Shown here piece after piece: positions 1 through 8,687 of a stretch of DNA of 64,000 nucleotides (its first letter is position 1; every line of letters begins with the position of its first letter). Source of the stretch: Rhizobium sp. ACO-34A. GTDB lineage: Bacteria; Pseudomonadota; Alphaproteobacteria; Rhizobiales; Rhizobiaceae. The translations under genes were made by a program, and so were the position numbers. The stretch is taken from positions 623,001 to 687,000 of the forward strand of contig CP021371.1 of NCBI GenBank assembly GCA_002600635.1. Reading direction: 5' to 3'. The notes beneath the pieces were generated by a model. The model had not been told where the DNA came from, searched no databases, and saw only the letters and a program-made list of their open reading frames with translations.

Positions 1-285
1 GGAGATTTCCGCGGCGAACGGCGGATGGCTCCATGCTGCCTCGTTGCCGACCGGCACGACATCGGTATGTCCGGCGAACATCAGGTGCGGCCCGTCCGTT
101 CCGAGGCGAGCGTAGAGGTTTTCAATGTCGGGCGTGCCTTCGTCCCGGGCCATGACGCGGGAAACTTCAAAGCCGAGCGGCTCCAGAAGCTGTTGCAGCG
201 TAGTCAGCGCGCCGCCTTCATGAGGTGTGACGGAGGGGCAGCGGATAAGGGCCTGGAGGACGTCGACGGGATTGGTAGCGATCAT
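1..285 (-). CDS. dapE: Succinyl-diaminopimelate desuccinylase, N-terminal part (cut by window edge)
   Basis: Reading the minus strand from the ATG at 285 gives 95 open codons beginning [20 protein letters not shown] and containing [11 protein letters not shown], the metal-binding motif of M20 family DapE peptidases (the His and Asp of HTD bind the metal). DapE hydrolyses N-succinyl-LL-diaminopimelate to LL-diaminopimelate and succinate in lysine and peptidoglycan precursor synthesis in the cytoplasm. The rest of the gene lies left of the window. It follows dapD and a DUF805 gene on the same strand, an order common in Rhizobiaceae, so the three are probably cotranscribed. The ATG at 285 is in frame with the motif; the nearby ATG at 290 hits a stop at once. 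Confidence 0.93.
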   Translation of the reverse strand, partial: MIATNPVDVLQALIRCPSVTPHEGGALTTLQQLLEPLGFEVSRVMARDEGTPDIENLYARLGTDGPHLMFAGHTDVVPVGNEAAWSHPPFAAEIS

Positions 286-393
286 GACATACTGCACTGG
301 ATGGAGCCCGGACCACGAGCGGTCGATCCGGCCTGAAAAGGGATCGGGCAGATTTATCTGATCGGCTGCGTCGTGTCACCACCCAAGGCTGCG

Positions 394-777
394 TCACGAC
401 CTGGGCCAGTCGGTCGCGCCTCCATAGGCATTGGCATTGCGGGATGATGGCCACATGCAGAGCACGAAAAGCACCAGCATCGATACGGCCGGGATGAAGA
501 TCGTCAGCGCGATCAGCCCCGGCATGCCCATGTCGTGCAGCCGCTTGATGCTCATCATCACGGCCGACACGATGGAAAGTCCCATGCTGATGATGAACAC
601 CAGCTGGTAAAGCGGAAGGAGGTCGTCATCCTCCGGAACGAGTGTCAGCTTGGCCAGGGCAAAGGAATTCATCATCAGCCAGAACAGCCAGCCGAGAATG
701 AAGGTCTGCCGGCCCGCCCGGCCGGACGGGCTGAAGAACAGCCACGATACAGTCGGCCGGCGGGCCGGAGCCAGCAT
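394..777 (-). CDS. DUF805 family inner-membrane protein
   Basis: 127 residues. The FSPSGRAGRQTFILGW start and the SIKRLHDMGMPG segment in the middle are hallmarks of DUF805 (YhaH-like) proteins, small membrane proteins of unknown function. Three or four hydrophobic segments are visible: about residues 26-42, 55-75 and 88-108. It lies 5 bp behind dapD and about 110 bp before dapE on the same strand, so it rides in the dap operon. No role in lysine synthesis is known; the position is a conserved linkage rather than proof of function. The first ATG is used, though homologs often begin nearer the SWLFFSP segment. Confidence 0.85.
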   Translation of the reverse strand: MLAPARRPTVSWLFFSPSGRAGRQTFILGWLFWLMMNSFALAKLTLVPEDDDLLPLYQLVFIISMGLSIVSAVMMSIKRLHDMGMPGLIALTIFIPAVSMLVLFVLCMWPSSRNANAYGGATDWPRS

Positions 778-782
778 GGGGA

Positions 783-1637
783 TCAGTCCCTGAGCAGCTC
801 GTTGATGCCGGTCTTGGAGCGGGTCTTTTCATCGACGCGCTTGACGATCACGGCGCAATAGAGGCTCGGACCCGGTTCGCCGTTCGGGAACGGCTTGCCC
901 GGCAGGGTGCCTGCAACGACGACGGAATAGGGCGGAACTTCGCCATAGGTGATCTCGCCGGTGGCGCGGTCGACGATCTTGGTCGACTTGCCGATGAAGA
1001 CGCCCATGCCGAGCACCGAACCCTCGCGGACGATGCAGCCTTCGACGACCTCGGAACGGGCGCCGATGAAGCAGTTGTCCTCGATGATCGTCGGGCCGGC
1101 CTGCAGCGGCTCCAGAACGCCGCCGATGCCGACGCCGCCGGACAGGTGCACGTTCTTGCCGATCTGCGCGCAGGAGCCGACCGTTGCCCAGGTATCAACC
1201 ATCGTGCCTTCATCGACATAGGCGCCGAGATTGACGAAGGACGGCATCAGCACGACGTTCTTCGCGACATAGGCGGAGCGGCGTACCACGGCGTTCGGCA
1301 CGGCGCGGAAGCCGGCCGAGCGGAACTGCTCCTCGCCCCAGCCTTCGAACTTGGAGGGAACCTTGTCCCACCAGGTGGAGGCGCCCGGACCACCCTTGAC
1401 GACTTCCATGTCGTTCAGGCGGAACGACAGGAGGACGGCCTTTTTCAGCCACTGGTGAACGGTCCATGTGCCGTCCGCGCCGCGGGTGGCTGCGCGTGCC
1501 TTGCCGCTGTCGAGCAGCTCCAGCGAGGCTTCCACCGCGTCGCGGACTTCGCCTTTGGTCGCCGTCGTGACCGTATCGCGATTGTCGAAGGCGGCTTCGA
1601 TGACCTTTTCGAGGGCGCTCATATCCGTGGCGTTCAT
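783..1637 (-). CDS. dapD: 2,3,4,5-tetrahydropyridine-2,6-dicarboxylate N-succinyltransferase
   Basis: 284 residues, the normal DapD length. DapD transfers succinyl from succinyl-CoA to tetrahydrodipicolinate in the succinylase branch of DAP/lysine synthesis. The C-terminal half has the left-handed parallel beta-helix hexapeptide pattern (for example [20 protein letters not shown] and [15 protein letters not shown]), and [20 protein letters not shown] is typical of the family. The gene is first in a dapD-DUF805-dapE order on the minus strand and is divergent from the LOG gene at 1789. The 150 bp between them should hold both promoters. Confidence 0.97.
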   Translation of the reverse strand: MNATDMSALEKVIEAAFDNRDTVTTATKGEVRDAVEASLELLDSGKARAATRGADGTWTVHQWLKKAVLLSFRLNDMEVVKGGPGASTWWDKVPSKFEGWGEEQFRSAGFRAVPNAVVRRSAYVAKNVVLMPSFVNLGAYVDEGTMVDTWATVGSCAQIGKNVHLSGGVGIGGVLEPLQAGPTIIEDNCFIGARSEVVEGCIVREGSVLGMGVFIGKSTKIVDRATGEITYGEVPPYSVVVAGTLPGKPFPNGEPGPSLYCAVIVKRVDEKTRSKTGINELLRD

Positions 1638-1788
1638 TTGATTTCCTTAAATTTCGTTGTCTATCGTGGAAACGGACGATATCCGAATTCTCTAATCGGG
1701 AACCGGGACTGATCTAGCGTATTCGACCGGGGTTGAAAACAGCCACCGGCGCATTCGCATCCCGGCAATGCAAAGAAAGGCATGAGGC

Positions 1789-2670
1789 ATGGCAAAGCTG
1801 CGCAACGGACGGCAACAGCGGGACGGCGAGGTCTGGAAAACGCTGAAGAGCAGCGAGACCGACCGCAGTCGCGTGGCCGGTATTCCACGGACCCCGCAAT
1901 CGGAATCGCCCTCCTACCAGCTTGCCTATATCGATGACGATTTTCTCTGCCGCGACGAACTCAGGCCGGTCAGACTGCAGCTGGAACTGATGAAGACGGA
2001 GATGATCCTGACCGAAAGGGGCATCAAGTCGACCATCGTGATGTTCGGCGGTGCGCGCATTCCAGCCCCCGGCGCCAGCGCCTGGGCGGCCCGTAACGAA
2101 ACCCAGAAGGCCAATCTGGAGGCCGCCTCGGTCTACTACGAGGAGGCGCGCAAGTTCGCTCGTCTCTGCGGCGAACATGCGGCTCTTCATAATCATCAGG
2201 AATATGTGGTCGTCACCGGCGGCGGACCGGGCGTCATGGAAGCGGGCAACCGCGGAGCCGCCGAGGTCGGCGCGCCAACGATCGGCCTCAACATCGTCCT
2301 GCCGCATGAACAGGCACCCAATCCCTATGTGACGCCCGAACTGAGCTTCAACTTCCACTATTTCGCCATCCGCAAGATGCACTTCCTGATGCGCGCCAAG
2401 GCGATTGCGATCTTTCCCGGCGGCTTCGGCACGCTGGACGAACTGTTCGAGGCTGTCACTCTCATCCAGACCAAGCGCATGGAGCCGATCCCACTCATCC
2501 TGTTTGCGGAGAAGTTCTGGCGCAAGATCGTGAACTTCGAGGCGTTGGCCGAGTTCGGTACGATTGCGCCCGAAGACCTGAACCTCTTGCACTTCGTCGA
2601 AACGGCCGATGAGGCATGGAAGATCATTGCGGAGCGATACGAGCACACGCACGATGTCGCGGTGAAGTGA
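1789..2670 (+). CDS. LOG family protein (putative cytokinin riboside 5'-monophosphate phosphoribohydrolase)
   Basis: 293 residues. Carries the two signatures of the lysine-decarboxylase-like (LOG) Rossmann family: GGGPGVMEAGNRGA around residues 145-158 and PGGFGTLDELFE around 208-219. LOG enzymes cleave nucleoside 5'-monophosphates to base and ribose phosphate. Bacterial members of this longer type (about 280-300 residues) are mostly annotated as TIGR00730 Rossmann-fold proteins and their substrate is often undetermined. The N-terminal 80 residues precede the Rossmann core. The gene stands alone, divergent from dapD, and ends in a bidirectional hairpin at 2683. The old name lysine decarboxylase should not be used. 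Confidence 0.85.
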   Translation: MAKLRNGRQQRDGEVWKTLKSSETDRSRVAGIPRTPQSESPSYQLAYIDDDFLCRDELRPVRLQLELMKTEMILTERGIKSTIVMFGGARIPAPGASAWAARNETQKANLEAASVYYEEARKFARLCGEHAALHNHQEYVVVTGGGPGVMEAGNRGAAEVGAPTIGLNIVLPHEQAPNPYVTPELSFNFHYFAIRKMHFLMRAKAIAIFPGGFGTLDELFEAVTLIQTKRMEPIPLILFAEKFWRKIVNFEALAEFGTIAPEDLNLLHFVETADEAWKIIAERYEHTHDVAVK

Positions 2671-2682
2671 CCTGAAAATGCA

Positions 2683-2710
2683 GAAAGCCGCCAGATATCT
2701 GGCGGCTTTC
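2683..2710. terminator. Bidirectional intrinsic terminator
   Basis: A perfect 28-bp palindrome (14 bp arms, GC-rich GCCGCC core) with A-rich sequence on the left and T-rich sequence on the right. It lies between the convergent ends of the LOG gene (2670) and the EF-hand gene (2734), so it can terminate both. Confidence 0.85.
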
Positions 2711-2733
2711 CTTCTTCATCGGTACATATCCTG

Positions 2734-3525
2734 TCAGGGCAGGATCTTCGGCCCGACCGGGAAATCGTCCGCCGAGATGAAGCCGTCCTTGTTGGTGTCG
2801 AAGCGGTCGAAAAGCCTGGCGATTGCCGCATCCGCTTCCGCCTTGCTGATCTGTCCGTTCTCGTCGGTATCGATCCGGGCCATCATGCGCCGCATGCCGT
2901 GGTGTCCCATCGGACCCATGCCCATTTCTTCTCGAGGACCGTCCCGTTCGGGGCGATTGCGGTCGTCATGGCGGCCGAAGCGAGGCTTGTCGTCGCGCCA
3001 GTTCTTTCCATGCCAACCCTTGCCGCCCCAGCCCTTGTCATCCCGTGGGCCGCAATCGCGTGCACCGTCCGGCGGGGTCATGCCGTCATCATCGGCCATG
3101 TTTTCCGGCGGCGGAGGCGGAGCGGATGCATCGTCCTGGGGTGCGGGTGCCTTTGTCTTGTCGGCATCTTCGGCGGCGGGCGGTTTCGGCATGGATGCCT
3201 TCCAGGCTTCCCTCCGGGCCTCGTGATACTTGCGCAGCTCGCCGGGCGTCAGGCTGCCGTCCTTGTCGGCGTCTATGGCGGCAAACAGGGTGTCGCCGGC
3301 GGCCTTCGCCTCGTCCTTCGAGATCTTGCCGTCCTTGTTGGTGTCGAATTCCTGCAATGCGCGGATGAACATGCCGGCGGGTCCGCGCATCATCATCGGG
3401 CGTGGGCCGCAGGGGCCGTCCATCGGTCCGGGTCCCTTGCCGCCTTGCGCGAGCGCAATACCTGATGATGCGCTGAAGAGCAGGGCGGTCGCAAGAGCGG
3501 CGAGTGTCTTTTTGCGAGCGTACAT
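2734..3525 (-). CDS. Secreted four-EF-hand calcium-binding protein
   Basis: 263 residues with an N-terminal signal peptide (KK followed by a hydrophobic run, predicted cleavage after IALA near residue 26). Four canonical EF-hand loops can be read in two pairs: DTNKDGKISKDE (61-72) and DADKDGSLTPGE (85-96), then DTDENGQISKAE (219-230) and DTNKDGFISADD (243-254). The pairs are separated by a roughly 120-residue low-complexity linker rich in Pro, Asp, Gly and Trp, including GKGWHGKNW. It is likely a periplasmic or exported calcium sensor or buffer, common in Rhizobiales. No catalytic domain is visible and the partner is unknown. It ends at the shared terminator at 2683-2710. Confidence 0.85.
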   Translation of the reverse strand: MYARKKTLAALATALLFSASSGIALAQGGKGPGPMDGPCGPRPMMMRGPAGMFIRALQEFDTNKDGKISKDEAKAAGDTLFAAIDADKDGSLTPGELRKYHEARREAWKASMPKPPAAEDADKTKAPAPQDDASAPPPPPENMADDDGMTPPDGARDCGPRDDKGWGGKGWHGKNWRDDKPRFGRHDDRNRPERDGPREEMGMGPMGHHGMRRMMARIDTDENGQISKAEADAAIARLFDRFDTNKDGFISADDFPVGPKILP

Positions 3526-3638
3526 GGCTTTTCCTTTCCTCGTCTACGAAGAAAAGACTAACCCTGACGTCGCGATATGCCGACTTAAACCTTGTTAAGG
3601 CTGGGTGAAACTTCGGTAATGTTGGGGCTCGCCCGAGG

Positions 3639-4349
3639 TCAGCCGATCAGCCGCTCAAGGAAGCCGGTGAGATCATCGGTGACGAAATCGATGTTGTCGG
3701 GCTCCGTATTCTCGGCCCGTTCCCAGCTTTCCAGAACGATCGTTTCCAGATTGCGCGGCACCAGCAATACCGTCTTCATGCCAAGCGCCTTGGGAACCAT
3801 CAGGTTGCGCGGCAGGTCCTCGAACATCGCGGCCTTCTTCGTGTCCACGCGGTTGAGGCTCATGAACTTGTCATAGGTGCTGCCGGCGGGCTTTGGCTGG
3901 TATTCGGCGGCGACGATGTCGAAGATGTCATCGAAATTGTCGAGGATCCCGAGCGCGCGTGCGGCGGCCTCGGCATGGGCGACGGTCCCGTTGGTGAAGA
4001 TGAACTTCCGGCCGGGAAGCGCCTTGATCGCCTCGCCCAGTGCCTCGTCCGGCAAAAGGGCGGAATAGTCGATGGCATGCGCCCGGGCGAGGAAATCGTT
4101 GGGATCGACCCCGTGATGCGCCATCAGGCCGGCAAGCGTCGTGCCATGGTCGTGATAGTATTGCTTCTGCAGGGTCTTCGCTTCCGCCGGGTCCATCTGC
4201 AACAGTTCCGACACGTAGGCCGTCATGTTGCGATCGATCTGTGCGAAGAGGTCGATGTGATGCGGGTAGAGCGTGTTGTCCAGATCGAAGACCCAGTCAC
4301 GGACATGGGCGAAATCTGCGGCGGAGGGAGCGGAAGCTGTCTTGGTCAT
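3639..4349 (-). CDS. Pyrimidine 5'-nucleotidase, HAD superfamily (TIGR01993-like)
   Basis: 236 residues from the ATG at 4349. HAD motif I is VFDLDNTLY with the nucleophile Asp near residue 21, motif II is FTNGT, motif III lies around KPAGSTYDKF, and motif IV is AAMFEDLPRNL. These match the SDT1/PyrN-like nucleotidases that dephosphorylate pyrimidine nucleoside monophosphates. A longer open frame reaches 4478, but its extra 43 residues overlap the divergent promoter region and lack family similarity, so the internal start is chosen. It is divergent from the transporter gene at 4453. Confidence 0.85.
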   Translation of the reverse strand: MTKTASAPSAADFAHVRDWVFDLDNTLYPHHIDLFAQIDRNMTAYVSELLQMDPAEAKTLQKQYYHDHGTTLAGLMAHHGVDPNDFLARAHAIDYSALLPDEALGEAIKALPGRKFIFTNGTVAHAEAAARALGILDNFDDIFDIVAAEYQPKPAGSTYDKFMSLNRVDTKKAAMFEDLPRNLMVPKALGMKTVLLVPRNLETIVLESWERAENTEPDNIDFVTDDLTGFLERLIG

Positions 4350-4452
4350 GACGCTCTTATGGCACGCCTTGGCATGAGAAGAAAATGCGAAACTCCGCTT
4401 TTCGCCGGAAGTGGCCTTGGCGAGGATATTTGCGCCGTGATACCGGCGAAAA

Positions 4453-5355
4453 ATGGAACCCTGGATACTGATCACCATCGCCGCCGCCTTCCTGCAGAAC
4501 CTGCGGTCGGCGCTTCAGAAGCACCTGCAGACGTCGCTCGGCACCCGAGGCGCGAGCTTCGTGCGTTTCGGCTATGGTTTTCCGATTGCCGTCCTCTATG
4601 TGCTCGGCCTGCATTTCATCGGCGGTTACGAACTGCCGATGCCCAATCCGGTCTTCGCCTTCTGGGCCGTCATCGGTGGCCTTGCCCAGATCTTCGCGAC
4701 TATGCTGCTGGTGCACCTGTTTTCGCTGCGCAATTTCGCGGTCGGCACGGCCTATTCGAAGACGGAACCGGTGCAGGCGGCGATCTTCGGTTTTCTCCTG
4801 CTCGGCGAGCGCATCACGACAGGTGCGGTCGGCGCCATCGTCGTGGGCGTGGCTGGCGTGATGATGATCTCGGTCGCGCGCATGCCGCTGACGCTTGCCA
4901 ACCTGCTGAAGGCGCTTACGGGTCGTACGGCATTGATCGGCATTGCCTCCGGGGCGGTTTTCGGCATATCCGCCGTGGCCTATCGTTCCGCGTCCCTGTC
5001 GCTCGAAGCCTCCAACCCCGTCGTCGCGGCAGCCGTCACGCTTGCCTGCGTCACAACCTTCCAGACGGTGTTCATGCTTGTCTGGATGTTCCTGCAGGAC
5101 AAGCGCGAAATCGTCGATGTCATCAGGTCCTGGCGCTCGTCCTCACTCGTCGGTCTCACCGGCGTGCTGGGGTCGGCATGCTGGTTTACGGCGATGACGC
5201 TGCAGCAGGTCGCCTATGTCCGTGCGCTCGGTCAGATCGAACTGGTTTTCACCTTCATCGCCTCGTTCTTCCTGTTCCACGAGCGGGTAAACCGCATGGA
5301 AGTCGCAGGTTGCCTTCTGATCGTGACGGGCATCCTTCTCCTGCTGCTCGGCTGA
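4453..5355 (+). CDS. EamA/DMT family transporter
   Basis: 300 residues with about ten hydrophobic segments arranged as two EamA repeats (roughly residues 1-140 and 150-300). The end of repeat one has the typical TAYSKTEPVQAAIFGFLLLGE, and repeat two ends in VAYVRALGQIELVFTFIASF followed by FHERVNRMEVAGCLLI. DMT proteins export or exchange small metabolites; the substrate cannot be told from sequence. It is a single gene between the nucleotidase and ogt. Confidence 0.85.
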   Translation: MEPWILITIAAAFLQNLRSALQKHLQTSLGTRGASFVRFGYGFPIAVLYVLGLHFIGGYELPMPNPVFAFWAVIGGLAQIFATMLLVHLFSLRNFAVGTAYSKTEPVQAAIFGFLLLGERITTGAVGAIVVGVAGVMMISVARMPLTLANLLKALTGRTALIGIASGAVFGISAVAYRSASLSLEASNPVVAAAVTLACVTTFQTVFMLVWMFLQDKREIVDVIRSWRSSSLVGLTGVLGSACWFTAMTLQQVAYVRALGQIELVFTFIASFFLFHERVNRMEVAGCLLIVTGILLLLLG

Positions 5356-5438
5356 TCGCAGGTCAGGCAAACCGCGCACCCTGATTGTTGTCGAGGCAGC
5401 CAGCCGCTAGACTGCGATTCCCGGGGAGGACGAACATT

Positions 5439-5972
5439 ATGGGACGCACGGTCTATTGCGAATGGTTCGACAGTCCGGTCGGCGATCTCGCCGCCATCGC
5501 TGACGACACCGCATTGCTGGCGCTGCAATTCAGGGAGCGGACTTCGCCCGATGCGGACGAGGCCGATATCCGGCGTCAGATGGGAGCGGATGCGGTTCTT
5601 GCCGGCAATGCCCTGACCCAGACGATTGGCGGCGAGCTCGAAACCTTCTTCGCCGGTCGCGCCTTCGAGTTCACCGTGCCGCTCGCGCCGGCCGGAAGCG
5701 AATTCGAACAGAAGGTCTGGGCGGAATTGCTGAGAGTGCCGCTCGGCGAGACCTGTTCCTACGGCGATATCGCAAGAAATGTCGGCGGCATGGAAACGGT
5801 GCGGGCTGTCGGCAAGGCGAACGGCGCAAATCCGATTGCCATCATCATTCCCTGCCACCGCTGCATCGGCTCGGACGGGTCGCTTACCGGCTATGGCGGC
5901 GGGCTGTGGCGCAAGAAATGGCTCCTGCGCCACGAAGGCAAGATGCGCCCGATCGGCCTTTTCGCCCTGTGA
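5439..5972 (+). CDS. ogt: Methylated-DNA--[protein]-cysteine S-methyltransferase
   Basis: 177 residues from the ATG at 5439, which has the purine-rich SD GGGGAGGA upstream. The active-site motif IPCHRCIG places the methyl acceptor Cys at residue 139, and the downstream GSLTGYGGGLWRKKWLL is the conserved C-terminal signature. The protein repairs O6-alkylguanine and O4-alkylthymine by a suicide transfer. An upstream in-frame start at 5385 would add 18 residues without family similarity. It converges on argB with 18 bp between stops. Confidence 0.93.
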   Translation: MGRTVYCEWFDSPVGDLAAIADDTALLALQFRERTSPDADEADIRRQMGADAVLAGNALTQTIGGELETFFAGRAFEFTVPLAPAGSEFEQKVWAELLRVPLGETCSYGDIARNVGGMETVRAVGKANGANPIAIIIPCHRCIGSDGSLTGYGGGLWRKKWLLRHEGKMRPIGLFAL

Positions 5973-5990
5973 CCGCGCGCAAATCTTCGA

Positions 5991-6878
5991 TCAGGGAACC
6001 AGAAGCGTGCCTGCGCCGCGCTCGGTGAAGATTTCGAGCAATACGGAATGGGCGGTCTTGCCGTTCAGGATGACGACGCCCTGAACACCGGCATGAATGG
6101 CGTCGATGCAGGTTTCGACCTTCGGGATCATGCCGCCGGAGATCGTGCCGTCCTTGATCAGGGCGCGGGCTTCCGTGACCGAGAGTTCCTTGATCAGCTC
6201 GCCCTGCTTGTTGAGAACGCCCGGAACGTCGGTGAGGAACAGCAGGCGGTCGGCGCGCAGCGCGCCCGCGATCGCGCCGGCGAAGGTGTCGGCGTTGATG
6301 TTGTAGGTGTGGCCGTCGCGACCCGGTGCCACCGGCGCAATGACCGGAATCATTTCCGATTTCGCCAGAAGGTCGAGCAGCGTGCGGTCGACTTCCACGA
6401 CCTCACCCACGAAGCCGAGGTCGAGAACACGCTCGATGTTCGAATCAGGGTCGGTCACGGTTTTCTTCGCCTTTTCCGCGAAGACCATGTTGCCGTCTTT
6501 GCCGCAAAGACCGATCGCCCATTCACCGGTCTGGTTGATCAGCGCGACGATTTCCTTGTTGATCGAGCCCGCGAGCACCATTTCGACGATCTCGACCGTC
6601 TTTTCGTCGGTCACGCGCAGGCCGCCTTCGAACTTCGATTCGATACCCATCTTGGTCAGCATGGCGCCGATCTGCGGACCGCCGCCATGAACGACGATCG
6701 GGTTGACGCCCGACTGCTTGAGCAGCGCGATGTCGGCCGCAAATGCCTTGCCCAGCTCGGCATTGCCCATGGCGTGGCCGCCGTATTTCACGACGATGGT
6801 CTTGTTTTCATAGCGCTGCATGAAGGGCAGGGCCTGGGCCAGAAGTTGCGCCTGGATTTCGCTATCGGAAGCCGTCAT
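5991..6878 (-). CDS. argB: Acetylglutamate kinase
   Basis: 295 residues, matching the amino-acid kinase fold: KYGGHAMGN near the N-terminus, VHGGGPQIG in the glycine-rich loop, [20 protein letters not shown], and [10 protein letters not shown] near the C-terminus. ArgB phosphorylates N-acetyl-L-glutamate in arginine synthesis. The size and the N-terminal extension fit the arginine-sensitive hexameric type. In many rhizobia argB lies near engB and yidC, as it does here. Confidence 0.96.
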   Translation of the reverse strand: MTASDSEIQAQLLAQALPFMQRYENKTIVVKYGGHAMGNAELGKAFAADIALLKQSGVNPIVVHGGGPQIGAMLTKMGIESKFEGGLRVTDEKTVEIVEMVLAGSINKEIVALINQTGEWAIGLCGKDGNMVFAEKAKKTVTDPDSNIERVLDLGFVGEVVEVDRTLLDLLAKSEMIPVIAPVAPGRDGHTYNINADTFAGAIAGALRADRLLFLTDVPGVLNKQGELIKELSVTEARALIKDGTISGGMIPKVETCIDAIHAGVQGVVILNGKTAHSVLLEIFTERGAGTLLVP

Positions 6879-7209
6879 GAAATACCCTCGTCGTTGGATC
6901 GCGGCCTTTTAGCGCAAGATCGATCCTGATGGAATAATGGGTCGCCAATATATGAGGTTCATGACAGTCGCTTGCGGCCTGGTCCCGGCGGCCGGCAGGC
7001 CGGTGAAACATCCTTCGATGACCGTGAAACAAAAGCGGATTGACACTCTTATATAAGCGATAGATCCTGTTGCTGTGTACGCGGGGAGGCGTGCCGATGA
7101 GGAGGAGCTCTCACATCAGGGTTCGACGGAACGGCTTGCCGCTCCGAACGGGTTGGTGTGCGCTCGTGGCTGCTTTGCGGCCTGTTGATCGTGGGGGAGG
7201 AGTGCATGC
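6879..7209. other. Intergenic region between argB and the anti-sigma gene
   Basis: 331 bp with no credible gene. It must hold the argB promoter (minus) and that of the gene at 7210 (plus). A TTGACA hexamer sits at 7040-7045, but I see no good -10 at 16-18 bp. No sigma factor gene is present here, although anti-sigma genes usually follow one. Confidence 0.5.
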
Positions 7210-7929
7210 ATGACGATACCGCATCAGAGCAAGGGTAATCGTTCGCGAGACGAGGTTCTCGCCGGTGAATATGTTCTCGGGGCTCTCGGCACCGAGGACA
7301 GGCTGAACGTGCAGGAGAGGATGCGCAACGACCGTCCGTTTGCAGCCATCGTCCGCCGTTGGGAAGACAACCTGCTGCAGTTCAGCGACGACTACGGTAG
7401 CGAAGTGCCGCCGGAAATGCTGTTCACCCGGATGGATGGCCGGCCGTGGAGGCCGCGTCGGCGTCGCTCCGTTGGTGTGGTGCTCGCCTTCTGGAACTCG
7501 CTCGCGGTTTGGCGTGGCGTCGGGCTTGCGGCTCTTGGAACGCTTTCGCTCTATCTCTGTCTTGAGGCCGGCGCCGATATGCGGCCCGGTTCGCCCCAAT
7601 CCCTCGTTGCCGGTTCCTCCGTTCGCAACGGTGCGATACATCTTGTCGCCCACTATGATGGCGGTTCGGGACGACTGCGGGTAACCCCGGCCGTTGCCGG
7701 CGGTGGGAAGGAAAAATCGCTGCAGGTCTGGATGGTCAAGGGAACCAGTGAACCGCGTTCACTTGGGGTTCTGCCACAGACGGGTGAAAATCAGATTATC
7801 GTTCCACCAGAACTCAGAAGCCGGCTTGCCGACGGAGCAAGCCTTGCCCTGACGGTCGAGCCCCTGGGAGGGATTCCGGCCGGTGCGGCGCGAGGCCCCA
7901 TGATCGCCTTGGGGCCGGCGCATCCCTGA
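7210..7929 (+). CDS. RskA-like anti-sigma factor (orphan)
   Basis: 239 residues. The N-terminal AGEYVLGALGTEDRLNVQERM is the typical start of the anti-sigma-K (RskA) cytoplasmic domain. A hydrophobic segment at about residues 97-127 is a single membrane span, and a C-terminal periplasmic domain of about 110 residues (GKEKSLQVWMVKG, ALTVEPLGGIPAG) matches the RskA C-terminal domain. Such proteins hold an ECF sigma factor at the membrane until proteolysis. The usual sigma gene directly upstream is missing: argB is on the other strand and no sigma-like frame is seen. Its cognate sigma factor, if any, must be elsewhere. Confidence 0.75.
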   Translation: MTIPHQSKGNRSRDEVLAGEYVLGALGTEDRLNVQERMRNDRPFAAIVRRWEDNLLQFSDDYGSEVPPEMLFTRMDGRPWRPRRRRSVGVVLAFWNSLAVWRGVGLAALGTLSLYLCLEAGADMRPGSPQSLVAGSSVRNGAIHLVAHYDGGSGRLRVTPAVAGGGKEKSLQVWMVKGTSEPRSLGVLPQTGENQIIVPPELRSRLADGASLALTVEPLGGIPAGAARGPMIALGPAHP

Positions 7930-7947
7930 ACTGTCCGGGGCCTGACG

Positions 7948-8598
7948 TTAGCTGACTGTCTCGACGATTGCCGCGCGCAACTCGTCGAGGCCGTGGCCTT
8001 TCTCGGATGATGTAGCAAGCACGAAGGGGTAGGCGGCGGGCCGCTTGCGGATCTTTTCCAGCGTCTCCGCGACGAGCCGCGGCACGCCGGCTTCCTTGAT
8101 CTTGTCGGTCTTGGTCAGCACGATCTGGTAGGAGACGGCGGCCTTGTCGAGCAGGTCGAGAACTTCCTCGTCATTCTTCTTGAGGCCGTGGCGGGCATCG
8201 ATCAGCACGTAGACGCGCTTGAGGGTCGCACGACCGCGCAGATAGTCGAAAACGAGCTTGGTCCATGCATCGACCTGTTCCTTTGGAGCCTGGGCATAGC
8301 CATAGCCAGGCATGTCGACGAGCGCCATCGGCGGCAGGTCGTCCGCCTCACCGGAATAACCGTCCGGAACGAAGTAGTTGAGTTCCTGGGTGCGGCCGGG
8401 CGTATTCGACGTGCGGGCGAGCCCCTTCTTGCCCGTCAGCGCATTGATCAGCGACGACTTGCCGACATTCGAGCGGCCAGCGAAGGCGACTTCGAACGGC
8501 CCTTCGGGCGGCAGGAATTTCATCGAAGGCACGCCGCGGATGAAGATCCACGGGCGACCGAACAGGGGCTGTTCGCCGGCTGGCATTTTGGATGTCAT
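7948..8598 (-). CDS. engB: Ribosome biogenesis GTPase YsxC/EngB
   Basis: 216 residues from the ATG at 8598, preceded by a GGAGAG SD. G1 is [10 protein letters not shown]3 is DMPGYG, G4 is [16 protein letters not shown] lies in the G2 region. EngB assists late 50S subunit assembly. A longer frame starts at 8652, but it would begin next to the terminator at 8653 and lacks a better SD. The gene follows yidC on the minus strand, the usual alphaproteobacterial order, but is separated from it by a strong terminator and so needs its own promoter or readthrough. Confidence 0.95.
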   Translation of the reverse strand: MTSKMPAGEQPLFGRPWIFIRGVPSMKFLPPEGPFEVAFAGRSNVGKSSLINALTGKKGLARTSNTPGRTQELNYFVPDGYSGEADDLPPMALVDMPGYGYAQAPKEQVDAWTKLVFDYLRGRATLKRVYVLIDARHGLKKNDEEVLDLLDKAAVSYQIVLTKTDKIKEAGVPRLVAETLEKIRKRPAAYPFVLATSSEKGHGLDELRAAIVETVS

Positions 8599-8652
8599 GG
8601 GCGTTGCCTCTCCTGATGCGTTGATCGGACCGTATACCCGCAAGGGGCTCAT

Positions 8653-8684
8653 AAAAAAAGCCCCGGGGAAACCGGGGCTTTTTC
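8653..8684 (-). terminator. Intrinsic terminator after yidC
   Basis: 8-bp GC-rich stem (AGCCCCGG at 8659-8666 with CCGGGGCT at 8672-8679), loop of five bases, followed on the minus strand by a run of seven U. It lies just past the yidC stop. Confidence 0.88.
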
Positions 8685-8687
8685 GTC

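Noticed and set aside
4350..4478. N-terminal extension of the HAD nucleotidase
   Set aside because: It lacks family similarity and occupies the divergent promoter space; the HAD motif follows directly after the start at 4349.
7040..7068. TTGACA hexamer as promoter of the anti-sigma gene
   Set aside because: No acceptable -10 hexamer at 16-18 bp spacing, and no ECF-type GGAAC/CGTT pair was found either.
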